Below are positions 1 through 5,245 of a DNA stretch of 8,920 bases, one piece after another. The notes under the pieces were generated by a model. It was given only the letters and a program-made list of their open reading frames with translations. It ran no database searches and had not been told where the DNA came from. The stretch lies in NCBI GenBank assembly GCA_024278715.1, contig JAJRSN010000357.1, positions 1 through 8,920 on the forward strand. The letters are read 5' to 3'. Source of the stretch: Calditrichota bacterium (GTDB lineage Bacteria; Calditrichota; Calditrichia; Calditrichales; Calditrichaceae). The translations under genes and the position numbers were made by a program. Numbering within the stretch: the stretch's first letter is position 1; the number at the start of each line of letters is the position of its first letter.

Positions 1-2
1 AC

Positions 3-947
3 TTGGCGGTTCAAAGAATTTTGTTTAATAAAAAAATTGTTCAAAAAAATTGGCGCGGTTACGATCTTATTATCGGAAGCGATTTTGACGGTTTTGCTTT
101 AAATTCTGATCGGACGCCTAAAATTGTTCTTAACGCGGGAATTCTGTCGGATATTGTCCGTTTTGAGAAGGGTAAAACGGCTGAAATTTTAAAACATCTG
201 GCAATGCGCGAATGCCAGAATGTCCGGCAGGCTAACATGGTTGTTGTTCCGTCGCAATACGCTGCCGGCAAGGTAGGCGAACTGTACGGAGTGGATTTTG
301 AACGGATTAAAATTATTCCGTTGGGGATTGATCTTTTGGAATGGGAAAAGCGTTTGAAACGGGCAGCGGTCGAAGAAAACCGAAATCCGACGGTTCTTTG
401 CGTGGCGCGCCAATATCCGAGGAAGGGGGTAAGCGATTTGATTGAAGCGTTTGCCCGGGTGCGCGCAGTTATTCCCGAAGTACGGCTGAATATTGTCGGC
501 GGTGGTCCCGATTTTCTGAAAAACAAAAAACTGGCAAAAGAATTGGGAATCGAAAGGTTTGTCCGTTTTGAGGATGATTTGGCGGATGAAAAGAGACTGG
601 CTTACTTTTACAAATCCGCGGATATTTTTTGCCTGCCCAGTTACCACGAGACCTTTGGCATTGTCTTTTTGGAAGCCATGACTGCGGGGTTGCCGATTGT
701 TACCTGCAGAACCACGGCTATTCCCGAAGTGGTGAGCGAAGAAGAAGGTATTTTGTGCGCGCCGGGCGATTGTGGTGATTTATCGAATAAATTATTAACT
801 TTGCTTCAAAATCAATGGCTGAGAAAAAAAATGGGCGAGCGGGGGAAAAAGAAGGTTCGGAATTTCAGTTGGGATCGATCGGGATTTGAACTCATGCGGC
901 TTATTCAAACATTATTGACTTCCGGAATAGAAAATAAAAATAATTAG
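3..947 (+). CDS. GT4-type glycosyltransferase, 5'-truncated by the window edge; candidate pterin glycosyltransferase
   Basis: The 314 visible residues hold the end of an N-terminal GT-B domain (about 1-120) and a complete C-terminal GT4 domain (about 128-305). Family marks are the donor-phosphate residues in VARQYPRKG (R136, K141), the IVGGGPD turn (164-170), and the EX7E signature at E216/E224 in HETFGIVFLEAM. GT4 enzymes typically have 360-400 residues, so roughly 50-80 N-terminal residues lie off the window; the first codon at position 3 is not a proposed start. Retaining sugar transfer from a nucleotide sugar in the cytoplasm is family knowledge. The acceptor is not readable from the sequence. 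The next gene begins 40 bp downstream with no terminator between, and the four following genes make tetrahydrobiopterin, so I infer a pterin acceptor, as for cyanobacterial BH4 glucosyltransferase. A cell-envelope glycan acceptor is the main alternative. The family call is firm; the acceptor is tentative. Confidence 0.9.
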   Translation: MAVQRILFNKKIVQKNWRGYDLIIGSDFDGFALNSDRTPKIVLNAGILSDIVRFEKGKTAEILKHLAMRECQNVRQANMVVVPSQYAAGKVGELYGVDFERIKIIPLGIDLLEWEKRLKRAAVEENRNPTVLCVARQYPRKGVSDLIEAFARVRAVIPEVRLNIVGGGPDFLKNKKLAKELGIERFVRFEDDLADEKRLAYFYKSADIFCLPSYHETFGIVFLEAMTAGLPIVTCRTTAIPEVVSEEEGILCAPGDCGDLSNKLLTLLQNQWLRKKMGERGKKKVRNFSWDRSGFELMRLIQTLLTSGIENKNN

Positions 948-987
948 TTGATTGCTTTTGATGAGAGGACAAGGAGAAGCATGAAAA

Positions 988-1413
988 ATGAAACAGGTGA
1001 CGATTTCAAAAAAATTCGAGTTTTCAGCCAGTCATCGTTACTATAAGCCCGATTGGTCCGACGAAAAGAACAAACAGGTCTTTGGGCTTTGTACCAGTCC
1101 GTACGGACACGGGCACAATTACGAATTGCACGTAACGGTCAGCGGAACGGTTGATCCGGTGACCGGAATGATCATCAATCTTTCCACTTTAAAAGAGATT
1201 GTGAATAAGATTATTGAGCGGTTTGATCATAAATTTTTGAATTTGGATACGCCCTATTTTAAAGAACGGATCCCCACAACCGAGAACATTGCGCTGGTTT
1301 TGTTTGAGTTAATAGACGAGCGGCTGTCGAAGCATGAAAATATCAAACTGCAAAAAATCAGATTGTACGAAAGGCATGATTTGTACGTGGATGTTTGGCG
1401 GGCGGACTCATGA
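988..1413 (+). CDS. 6-pyruvoyl-tetrahydropterin synthase family protein, copy 1 of a tandem pair
   Basis: This 141-residue T-fold enzyme is predicted to convert 7,8-dihydroneopterin triphosphate to 6-pyruvoyl-tetrahydropterin, a zinc-dependent cytoplasmic step. The expected residues are present: zinc ligands H16 (FSASH), H41 and H43 (YGHGHNY), nucleophile C35, catalytic pair D80-H81 (RFDHKFLN), PTTEN with E99, and pterin-anchoring E128 near the C-terminus (RLYE). The C-x5-HGH spacing matches animal and BH4-type PTPS, whereas E. coli-type QueD has C-x3-HGH. The ATG at 988 is preferred because homology begins directly after it and an AAGGAG lies at 971-976; an ATG at 981 is out of frame. The stop overlaps the start of a second PTPS gene. 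A QueD-like role in queuosine synthesis is possible but less likely, since no queC, queE or queF is adjacent while folE and a reductase are. Confidence 0.9.
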   Translation: MKQVTISKKFEFSASHRYYKPDWSDEKNKQVFGLCTSPYGHGHNYELHVTVSGTVDPVTGMIINLSTLKEIVNKIIERFDHKFLNLDTPYFKERIPTTENIALVLFELIDERLSKHENIKLQKIRLYERHDLYVDVWRADS

Positions 1414-1823
1414 AACTTCAGGTTAGTCTTTCGCGGGTGTATCATTTCAGCGCCGCTCACAGGCTTCATGCGCCACAAATGGACGACGAAGGAAATGCCC
1501 GACTTTACGACAAGTGCAATAATTTAAACGGACACGGGCACGATTACACGCTGGAAATAACGATCAGAGGAAGAATTGATCAAAAAACCGGAATGATCAT
1601 TCCTCTGGAAGATATTGACCTGGCGGCGCGTTCGGTTATTGATCCGTTGGATCACAAACATCTGGATATGGAAATCGCTTACTTCGGCACGCATCGAAGC
1701 ACCGGGGAAGAAATCGTTCGGTATTTATGGGATCAACTGCATAATTTTTTGGGAGATAAATTGTTCAAAATAAAATTATGGGAAACGAACAACAACTATT
1801 TTGAACTGGAAAGGAAGAGCTAA
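1410..1823 (+). CDS. 6-pyruvoyl-tetrahydropterin synthase family protein, copy 2 of a tandem pair
   Basis: This 137-residue PTPS paralogue keeps the full catalytic set: zinc ligands H17 (FSAAH), H42 and H44, nucleophile C36 in KCNNLNGHGHDY (very close to the animal PTPS motif KCNNPNGHGHNY), D81-H82 (PLDHKHLD), E100 (STGEE) and E125 (LWET). I start it at ATG 1410, which overlaps the TGA of copy 1 as ATGA and implies translational coupling. An in-frame TTG at 1395 would add five residues but has no better ribosome site. Two identical 14-base words, each 425 bp apart between the copies, agree with an old tandem duplication, although the proteins have diverged widely. From family knowledge it performs the same step as copy 1. 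Whether the two form a mixed hexamer or differ in substrate cannot be read here. Position between PTPS copy 1 and folE supports a BH4 role. Confidence 0.9.
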   Translation: MKLQVSLSRVYHFSAAHRLHAPQMDDEGNARLYDKCNNLNGHGHDYTLEITIRGRIDQKTGMIIPLEDIDLAARSVIDPLDHKHLDMEIAYFGTHRSTGEEIVRYLWDQLHNFLGDKLFKIKLWETNNNYFELERKS

Positions 1824-1825
1824 AA

Positions 1826-2398
1826 ATGAAGAGTATGGAAGACGCGGTGAGGCAGATACTTTTGGGGATCGGCGAAGACCCGGAACGTCAGGGCTTAAAA
1901 AATACTCCTTTTCGCGTGGCAAAAATGTATCGTGAAGTAACCAAGGGCTATCGCACCGACCCCAGAAAACTAATCAATAACGCTATTTTTGATGTTGAAT
2001 ATGATGAAATGGTGGTTGTCGCCAATATCGAATATTACAGTATGTGCGAACACCATCTTTTACCGTTTTTCGGGGTAGTTCACGTGGGATACATTCCAAA
2101 GGGCAAAGTGGTCGGATTAAGTAAAATTCCGCGCATTGTGGATATGTTTGCCCAGCGTTTGCAGATTCAGGAAAAGATGACGCTCGAGATCGCCGATCTT
2201 TTACAAGAAGCCTTGGACCCGGACGGGGTCGGCGTGGTGGTTGAAGGACAACATATATGCATGATGATGCGGGGCGTGGAAAAAGGCAAAGCAAAAATGA
2301 TCACCTCCGCTATGCTTGGTTCGTTTAAAGATGACGAAAAAACAAGAGCAGAATTTTTAAGTTTAATAAGGAGTCCGCGCGTTGAATCGGCATTTTAA
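1826..2398 (+). CDS. folE: GTP cyclohydrolase I (type IA)
   Basis: This 190-residue protein catalyses GTP to 7,8-dihydroneopterin triphosphate, the entry step for both folate and BH4, as a cytoplasmic zinc enzyme (homodecamer in the family). The zinc and catalytic residues are intact: C74, H76 and H77 in MCEHHLLPF, and H143 and C145 in GQHICMMMRG. The substrate-site region GLSKIPRIVDMFAQRLQ (97-113) and the GEDPERQGLKNTPFRVAKMY block (16-35) are typical, and the length is usual for a bacterial enzyme. ATG 1826 is preceded by AAGGAAG at 1811-1817 and lies 2 bp after the PTPS copy 2 stop; a second ATG at 1835 is less well placed. The 3' end overlaps the reductase gene by 17 bp. Because the gene sits inside a PTPS-reductase operon rather than with folP, folK or folB, its main role is probably feeding BH4 synthesis, though it could also serve folate. 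Confidence 0.96.
   Translation: MKSMEDAVRQILLGIGEDPERQGLKNTPFRVAKMYREVTKGYRTDPRKLINNAIFDVEYDEMVVVANIEYYSMCEHHLLPFFGVVHVGYIPKGKVVGLSKIPRIVDMFAQRLQIQEKMTLEIADLLQEALDPDGVGVVVEGQHICMMMRGVEKGKAKMITSAMLGSFKDDEKTRAEFLSLIRSPRVESAF
2368..2384 (+). promoter_or_regulatory. Shine-Dalgarno and TTG start inside the 3' end of folE
   Basis: AAGGAG at 2368-2373 lies 8 bases before TTG 2382, still within the folE reading frame. It decides the start of the reductase gene: the next ATG, at 2399, is out of frame, and starting later would cut into the Rossmann first strand (ALVTGAS). The overlap implies coupled translation. Confidence 0.75.
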
Positions 2399-3092
2399 AT
2401 GGGCGCTGGTTACGGGCGCGAGCAGAGGGATAGGCGCAGCCATCGCCAAAAGCCTGGCGGAAAATTCTTTCAATGTGTTGCTTTTGGCGCGTAACGAAGC
2501 TTTGCTCAGGGAAGTTTCGCGGGAAATCATAGTTAAGGGCGGTCATGCCCGGTGGCTCGGCGCGGATTTGACCTCGGAAGCGGATCTTAAAAAATTGCGG
2601 GAATGGGCTCGAAATTCGGAAATACGTTTTTCGCTTTTGGTGCTAAACGCGGGAATCGCAAAAGTGGGAAAAGTTTTGGAAATGTCCATGGAAGACTGGC
2701 GTAAAGTGCTTGAGGTTAATCTCATTTCTCCGGTAGCTCTCATTAAAAATCTCGAATCTTTTCTTACTTCGCCGGGTCACTTAATTTTTATCAATTCCGC
2801 AGCCGGTAAAACGGCGTTTGCAGAATGGGGCGCATATTGCGCTTCAAAATTCGGTTTAAGAGCCGTGGCGGATACTTTACGGGCGGAGCTGGCGGAAAAA
2901 AACATCCGCGTGACTTCCGTTTATCCCTCATCCGTAAACACCCCCATGCACGATGAGCTTTCTTTACCGTGGGATCGGTCTAAAATGCTGAAACCGGAAG
3001 ATGTGGCTAAGGCGGTTCTGGCTGCCACCGAATTTTCGGACAATGTAAACGTTAACGATATTACCGTGGAAAATATCAGCGGCAAATTTTAA
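2382..3092 (+). CDS. Short-chain dehydrogenase, probable sepiapterin reductase (BH4 formation)
   Basis: This 236-residue classical SDR should reduce the side-chain keto groups of 6-pyruvoyl-tetrahydropterin with NADPH to give tetrahydrobiopterin. Visible motifs are the nucleotide loop TGASRGIG (11-18), R37 after the second strand (LLLAR, fitting NADPH preference), D62, NAG (89-91), catalytic N113, S139 (FINSAAG), Y152 and K156 (YCASK). The usual PG motif after the sixth strand is replaced by YPSS (181-184). From memory, the segment around AFAEWGAYCASKFGLR and the tail NDITVENISGKF resemble the Chlorobium tepidum sepiapterin reductase (TKAF...IYCMSKFGQR and a TSGD-like end). The SDR family call is firm; substrate rests on that resemblance plus the operon with folE and PTPS. 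Generic 3-oxoacyl-ACP reductase-like annotation is the alternative. It is the last gene of the block; no clear terminator follows before the next promoter. Confidence 0.85.
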   Translation: MNRHFKWALVTGASRGIGAAIAKSLAENSFNVLLLARNEALLREVSREIIVKGGHARWLGADLTSEADLKKLREWARNSEIRFSLLVLNAGIAKVGKVLEMSMEDWRKVLEVNLISPVALIKNLESFLTSPGHLIFINSAAGKTAFAEWGAYCASKFGLRAVADTLRAELAEKNIRVTSVYPSSVNTPMHDELSLPWDRSKMLKPEDVAKAVLAATEFSDNVNVNDITVENISGKF

Positions 3093-3141
3093 TCGATCTC
3101 CGCCCGAAATTCTTGTTTAAAAATTAAATTTTCAAAAATAT

Positions 3142-3170
3142 TTGACTTGCAACACAATATTTATTACAAT
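3142..3170 (+). promoter_or_regulatory. Sigma-70-type promoter of the trpR-trpB2 unit
   Basis: TTGACT (3142-3147), a 17-base spacer, and TACAAT (3165-3170) match five of six bases in each consensus hexamer. The predicted start site, near 3177, falls inside the palindrome that follows, as expected for a repressible promoter. Confidence 0.7.
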
Positions 3171-3174
3171 TTGC

Positions 3175-3199
3175 GTTACTATTAACAGTAACAGTTACT
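3175..3199 (+). promoter_or_regulatory. Probable TrpR operator: three GTTACT half-sites in alternating orientation
   Basis: GTTACT (3175-3180), AGTAAC (3187-3192) and GTTACT (3194-3199) give two overlapping palindromes. The first, GTTACTATTAACAGTAAC (3175-3192), has one mismatched pair and a TTAA-containing centre like the E. coli trp operator. The second, AGTAACAGTTACT (3187-3199), is perfect. The array sits between the -10 hexamer and the trpR start and covers the predicted transcription start. Spacing between ACT and AGT is 6 bases against 8 in the E. coli operator, so binding by this TrpR is inferred, not shown. Confidence 0.6.
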
Positions 3200-3216
3200 A
3201 TTTAAAGAAACGCCTT

Positions 3217-3486
3217 ATGAATAATAACATTAAAGAAATTTGTCAATTTTTGGCTGAAAACGACGATCAGAAAACAATCTACAAATTTCTGGAGAGCATT
3301 TTAACGCCCACGGAAATGAAAACGCTTTCTTCCAGATGGCAAATAGTAAAAATGCTTGACCGGGGTGTTCCGCAGAGGAAAATTGCCAAAGAGCTGCATT
3401 TAAGTTTGTGCAAAATCACCCGCGGCTCCAAAGAATTAAAGAAGCGAAATTCCATTCTTAAAAAAGCGGTAAAACGATTTCAATAA
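3217..3486 (+). CDS. trpR: TrpR-type transcriptional repressor
   Basis: This 89-residue all-helical DNA-binding protein aligns with E. coli TrpR from ILTPTEMKTLSSRWQIV (28-44) through ITRGSKELKK (67-76). Family knowledge: a dimer that binds operators when L-tryptophan is bound. R40 and R69 correspond to Arg54 and Arg84, which sandwich the indole, and T30 corresponds to Thr44. Thr81 and Ser88 are replaced by K66 and E73, and the helix-turn-helix (about 53-71) is one residue shorter in the helix D region. The ITRGS recognition segment favours TrpR over the YerC/YecD subgroup, which has SRVKR there. ATG 3217 is chosen: the frame is open back to 3142, but that part would overlap the promoter and operator and has no family counterpart. 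The ribosome site is weak (AAAGAAA at 3205-3211). It probably represses its own promoter and trpB2, as in the trpRBA unit of Chlamydia. Confidence 0.85.
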   Translation: MNNNIKEICQFLAENDDQKTIYKFLESILTPTEMKTLSSRWQIVKMLDRGVPQRKIAKELHLSLCKITRGSKELKKRNSILKKAVKRFQ

Positions 3487-3518
3487 ACAAATAAAAGCAG
3501 GAAGATTACTTAATATTT

Positions 3519-3532
3519 AAGGAGGATCAATG
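3519..3532 (+). promoter_or_regulatory. Strong Shine-Dalgarno and ATG start of trpB2
   Basis: AAGGAGG at 3519-3525 is followed after 4 bases by ATG 3530. It is the strongest ribosome site in the window, in contrast to the weak one of trpR just upstream, so the enzyme is likely made in excess over the repressor from a shared transcript. Confidence 0.7.
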
Positions 3533-4894
3533 CAAATCAAAGTATTGTTGAATGAAGATGAAATTCCTCGGCAATGGTATAATCTGGCGCCCGATCTGCC
3601 TACCCCGTTGCCTCCGCCCCTGGGACCGGACGGAAAGCCGATTACGCCGGATATGCTGGCGCCTGTGTTTCCGATGAACTTGATCGAGCAAGAGGTAAGT
3701 TCGGAGCGGTGGATAGACATTCCCGAAGAGATACTCGAAATTTTGTATCGCTGGCGTCCCACTCCGCTGCACCGGGCAGTGGCGCTGGAAAAATATCTTG
3801 ATACGCCGGCAAAGATTTACTATAAAAACGAAAGCGTCTCGCCTCCGGGAAGCCACAAACCGAACACCGCTGTGGCGCAGGTTTGGTACAACAAACAATT
3901 TGGCATCGAAAAGTTGACCACCGAAACCGGAGCCGGGCAATGGGGAAGCGCTCTTTCGTTTGCCTGCGCCTTGTTGGGTCTGGAATGTAAAGTTTTTATG
4001 GTGCGAATCAGTTTCGATCAAAAGCCGTTTCGTAAAATAATGATGGAGACCTGGGGCGGCAAATGCGTTCCGAGTCCCAGTAATGAAACCGAAACCGGAC
4101 GCAGAATTCTGGCGGAACAGCCCGATACTCCGGGAAGCCTGGGCATTGCCATCAGCGAAGCCATCGAAGAAGCCGTGAGCGATCCGACGGGAAAAACCCG
4201 CTATTCATTGGGAAGCGTGCTGAATCATGTGATGCTGCATCAAACGATTATCGGTCTGGAGACGAAAAAGCAACTGGAAAAGATCGGCGAGAAAAAAGTC
4301 GATGTGATTATCGGCTGCGCCGGCGGCGGAAGCAATTTTGCCGGAATGGCTTTTCCCTTTGTTTATGATAAAATTCACGGCGCGGAAATCGATATTATTC
4401 CGGTTGAACCCGCCTCATGTCCGACAATGACCAGGGCGCCTTATGTTTATGATTTCGGCGACACCGCGGAAATGACGCCGCTGATGCCCATGCATTCTTT
4501 GGGACACGCTTTCATACCGCCTCCCATCCACGCCGGCGGTTTAAGATATCACGGAATTGCCCCTTTGGTAAGCGGCGCGATTAAAGATGGTTTAATTACA
4601 CCAAGGGCGCTTCATCAATTGGAAAGCTATGAGGCGGCGGTAACTTTCGCCAGAACGGAGGGGATTATTGTCGCTCCCGAAACCAGCCACGCGGTCGCGG
4701 CAGCCATTCAGGAAGCTAAAAAGGCAAAAGAAGAAGGCAAAGAAAAAGTCATTCTCTTTAATTTGAGCGGACACGGCTTGATGGATTTAAGCGGATACGC
4801 CAAATATTTTGACGGAGAATTGCAGGATTACGCTCTGCCGGATGAAGTGTTGAAAAAATTTCTTAAATCAATCGAAGGTTTGCCCAAACCTTAA
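3530..4894 (+). CDS. trpB: Tryptophan synthase beta chain, TrpB2 type (PLP-dependent)
   Basis: This 454-residue fold-type II PLP enzyme is expected to join indole with serine (or a related beta-carbon donor) to make L-tryptophan. The PLP lysine is K110 in GSHKPNTA, the catalytic glutamate is E132 in TTETGAGQWG, and the phosphate loop is GGGSN (265-269). SGHG (413-416) is also typical of TrpB2. The proline-rich N-terminal part (PTPLPPPLGPDGKPITPDML, 24-43) and the length of about 450, against about 400 for TrpB1, put it in the TrpB2 class, which acts without a stable TrpA complex. No trpA is adjacent. The gene lies 43 bp after trpR with no terminator between, so the two probably share the trpR promoter. 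Likely roles are indole salvage or a back-up to a TrpAB complex elsewhere in the genome; other beta-replacement substrates cannot be excluded. Confidence 0.93.
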   Translation: MQIKVLLNEDEIPRQWYNLAPDLPTPLPPPLGPDGKPITPDMLAPVFPMNLIEQEVSSERWIDIPEEILEILYRWRPTPLHRAVALEKYLDTPAKIYYKNESVSPPGSHKPNTAVAQVWYNKQFGIEKLTTETGAGQWGSALSFACALLGLECKVFMVRISFDQKPFRKIMMETWGGKCVPSPSNETETGRRILAEQPDTPGSLGIAISEAIEEAVSDPTGKTRYSLGSVLNHVMLHQTIIGLETKKQLEKIGEKKVDVIIGCAGGGSNFAGMAFPFVYDKIHGAEIDIIPVEPASCPTMTRAPYVYDFGDTAEMTPLMPMHSLGHAFIPPPIHAGGLRYHGIAPLVSGAIKDGLITPRALHQLESYEAAVTFARTEGIIVAPETSHAVAAAIQEAKKAKEEGKEKVILFNLSGHGLMDLSGYAKYFDGELQDYALPDEVLKKFLKSIEGLPKP

Positions 4895-4923
4895 ACTGAC
4901 GATTTAAATTAAGAACGAATTAG

Positions 4924-4953
4924 TCCGCAGACCTTCCGGTCTGCGGATTTTTT
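4924..4953 (+). terminator. Rho-independent terminator after trpB2
   Basis: TCCGCAGACC (4924-4933) pairs perfectly with GGTCTGCGGA (4938-4947) around a TTCC tetraloop, followed directly by six T residues (4948-4953). It lies 29 bp after the trpB2 stop and is the clearest terminator in the window. Confidence 0.9.
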
Positions 4954-4975
4954 GCCGATGAAGGAGCAAAGCCCG

Positions 4976-5245
4976 ATGGACAAAAATCACTTTGATAATG
5001 TGGAATTGTATTGCCGGAAATTAGGTCATCTTCTTACCTTTAGCTATTGCCGAACCGAACATTCGGGGCAACTGTGCACCAAAATCAGGGATTGCTGGTT
5101 TGAGAAAATTCCGATCGATGAATATTTGAACGCCAATTATTCAAAGGAAGAAATCAGCCGTCTTTTTAAAAATCCGAAACCCAAAATTGTAACGCTGTTT
5201 GAATTGATTCAAAGAGCGCAGGCTGTTTCGGAAAAAGAAGGGTAA
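4976..5245 (+). CDS. Small Cys/His-containing conserved-looking protein of unknown function
   Basis: The 89 residues have no catalytic family I can name. The N-terminal half carries a compact pattern C13-x4-H18-x6-C25-x8-C34-x5-C40 (YCRKLGH, SYCRTEH, LCTKIRDCWF), which suggests a metal site or structural disulphides. From memory, similar RLGH...YCR...C-x5-CW small proteins occur as hypotheticals in anaerobes and deltaproteobacteria. The C-terminal half (about 45-85) looks helical and charged. There is no signal peptide or membrane segment, so it is probably cytoplasmic. ATG 4976 is preferred because AAGGAG (4961-4966) lies 9 bases upstream; in-frame TTG 4952 and ATG 4958 would start in or right beside the terminator T-tract and upstream of that ribosome site. 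It has no obvious promoter of its own after the terminator. A regulatory or redox/metal partner role is possible but unsupported. Confidence 0.7.
   Translation: MDKNHFDNVELYCRKLGHLLTFSYCRTEHSGQLCTKIRDCWFEKIPIDEYLNANYSKEEISRLFKNPKPKIVTLFELIQRAQAVSEKEG

Noticed and set aside
981..987. ATG 981 as start of the first PTPS gene
   Set aside because: It is out of frame with the PTPS homology and too close to the Shine-Dalgarno at 971-976.
988..1823. Queuosine (QueD) assignment for the PTPS pair
   Set aside because: C-x5-HGH spacing and the neighbouring sepiapterin-reductase-like gene fit BH4 synthesis better, and queC, queE and queF are absent from the window. It is not fully excluded for one copy.
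3093..3141. Terminator after the reductase gene
   Set aside because: The AT-rich stretch AAAATTAAATTTT is only a rough palindrome without a GC stem, so I did not call it.
3142..3216. N-terminal extension of TrpR from TTG 3142
   Set aside because: This part coincides with the promoter -35/-10 hexamers and the operator palindromes, has no TrpR family counterpart, and ATG 3217 gives a normal-length protein.
3527..4021. Antisense open frame within trpB2 as a gene
   Set aside because: The sequence is low-complexity, rich in Arg/Gln/Pro, lacks a ribosome site, and lies opposite a highly conserved enzyme.
4952..4975. Longer start (TTG 4952 or ATG 4958) for the small Cys-rich protein
   Set aside because: Both lie upstream of the AAGGAG ribosome site and in or directly beside the terminator T-tract.
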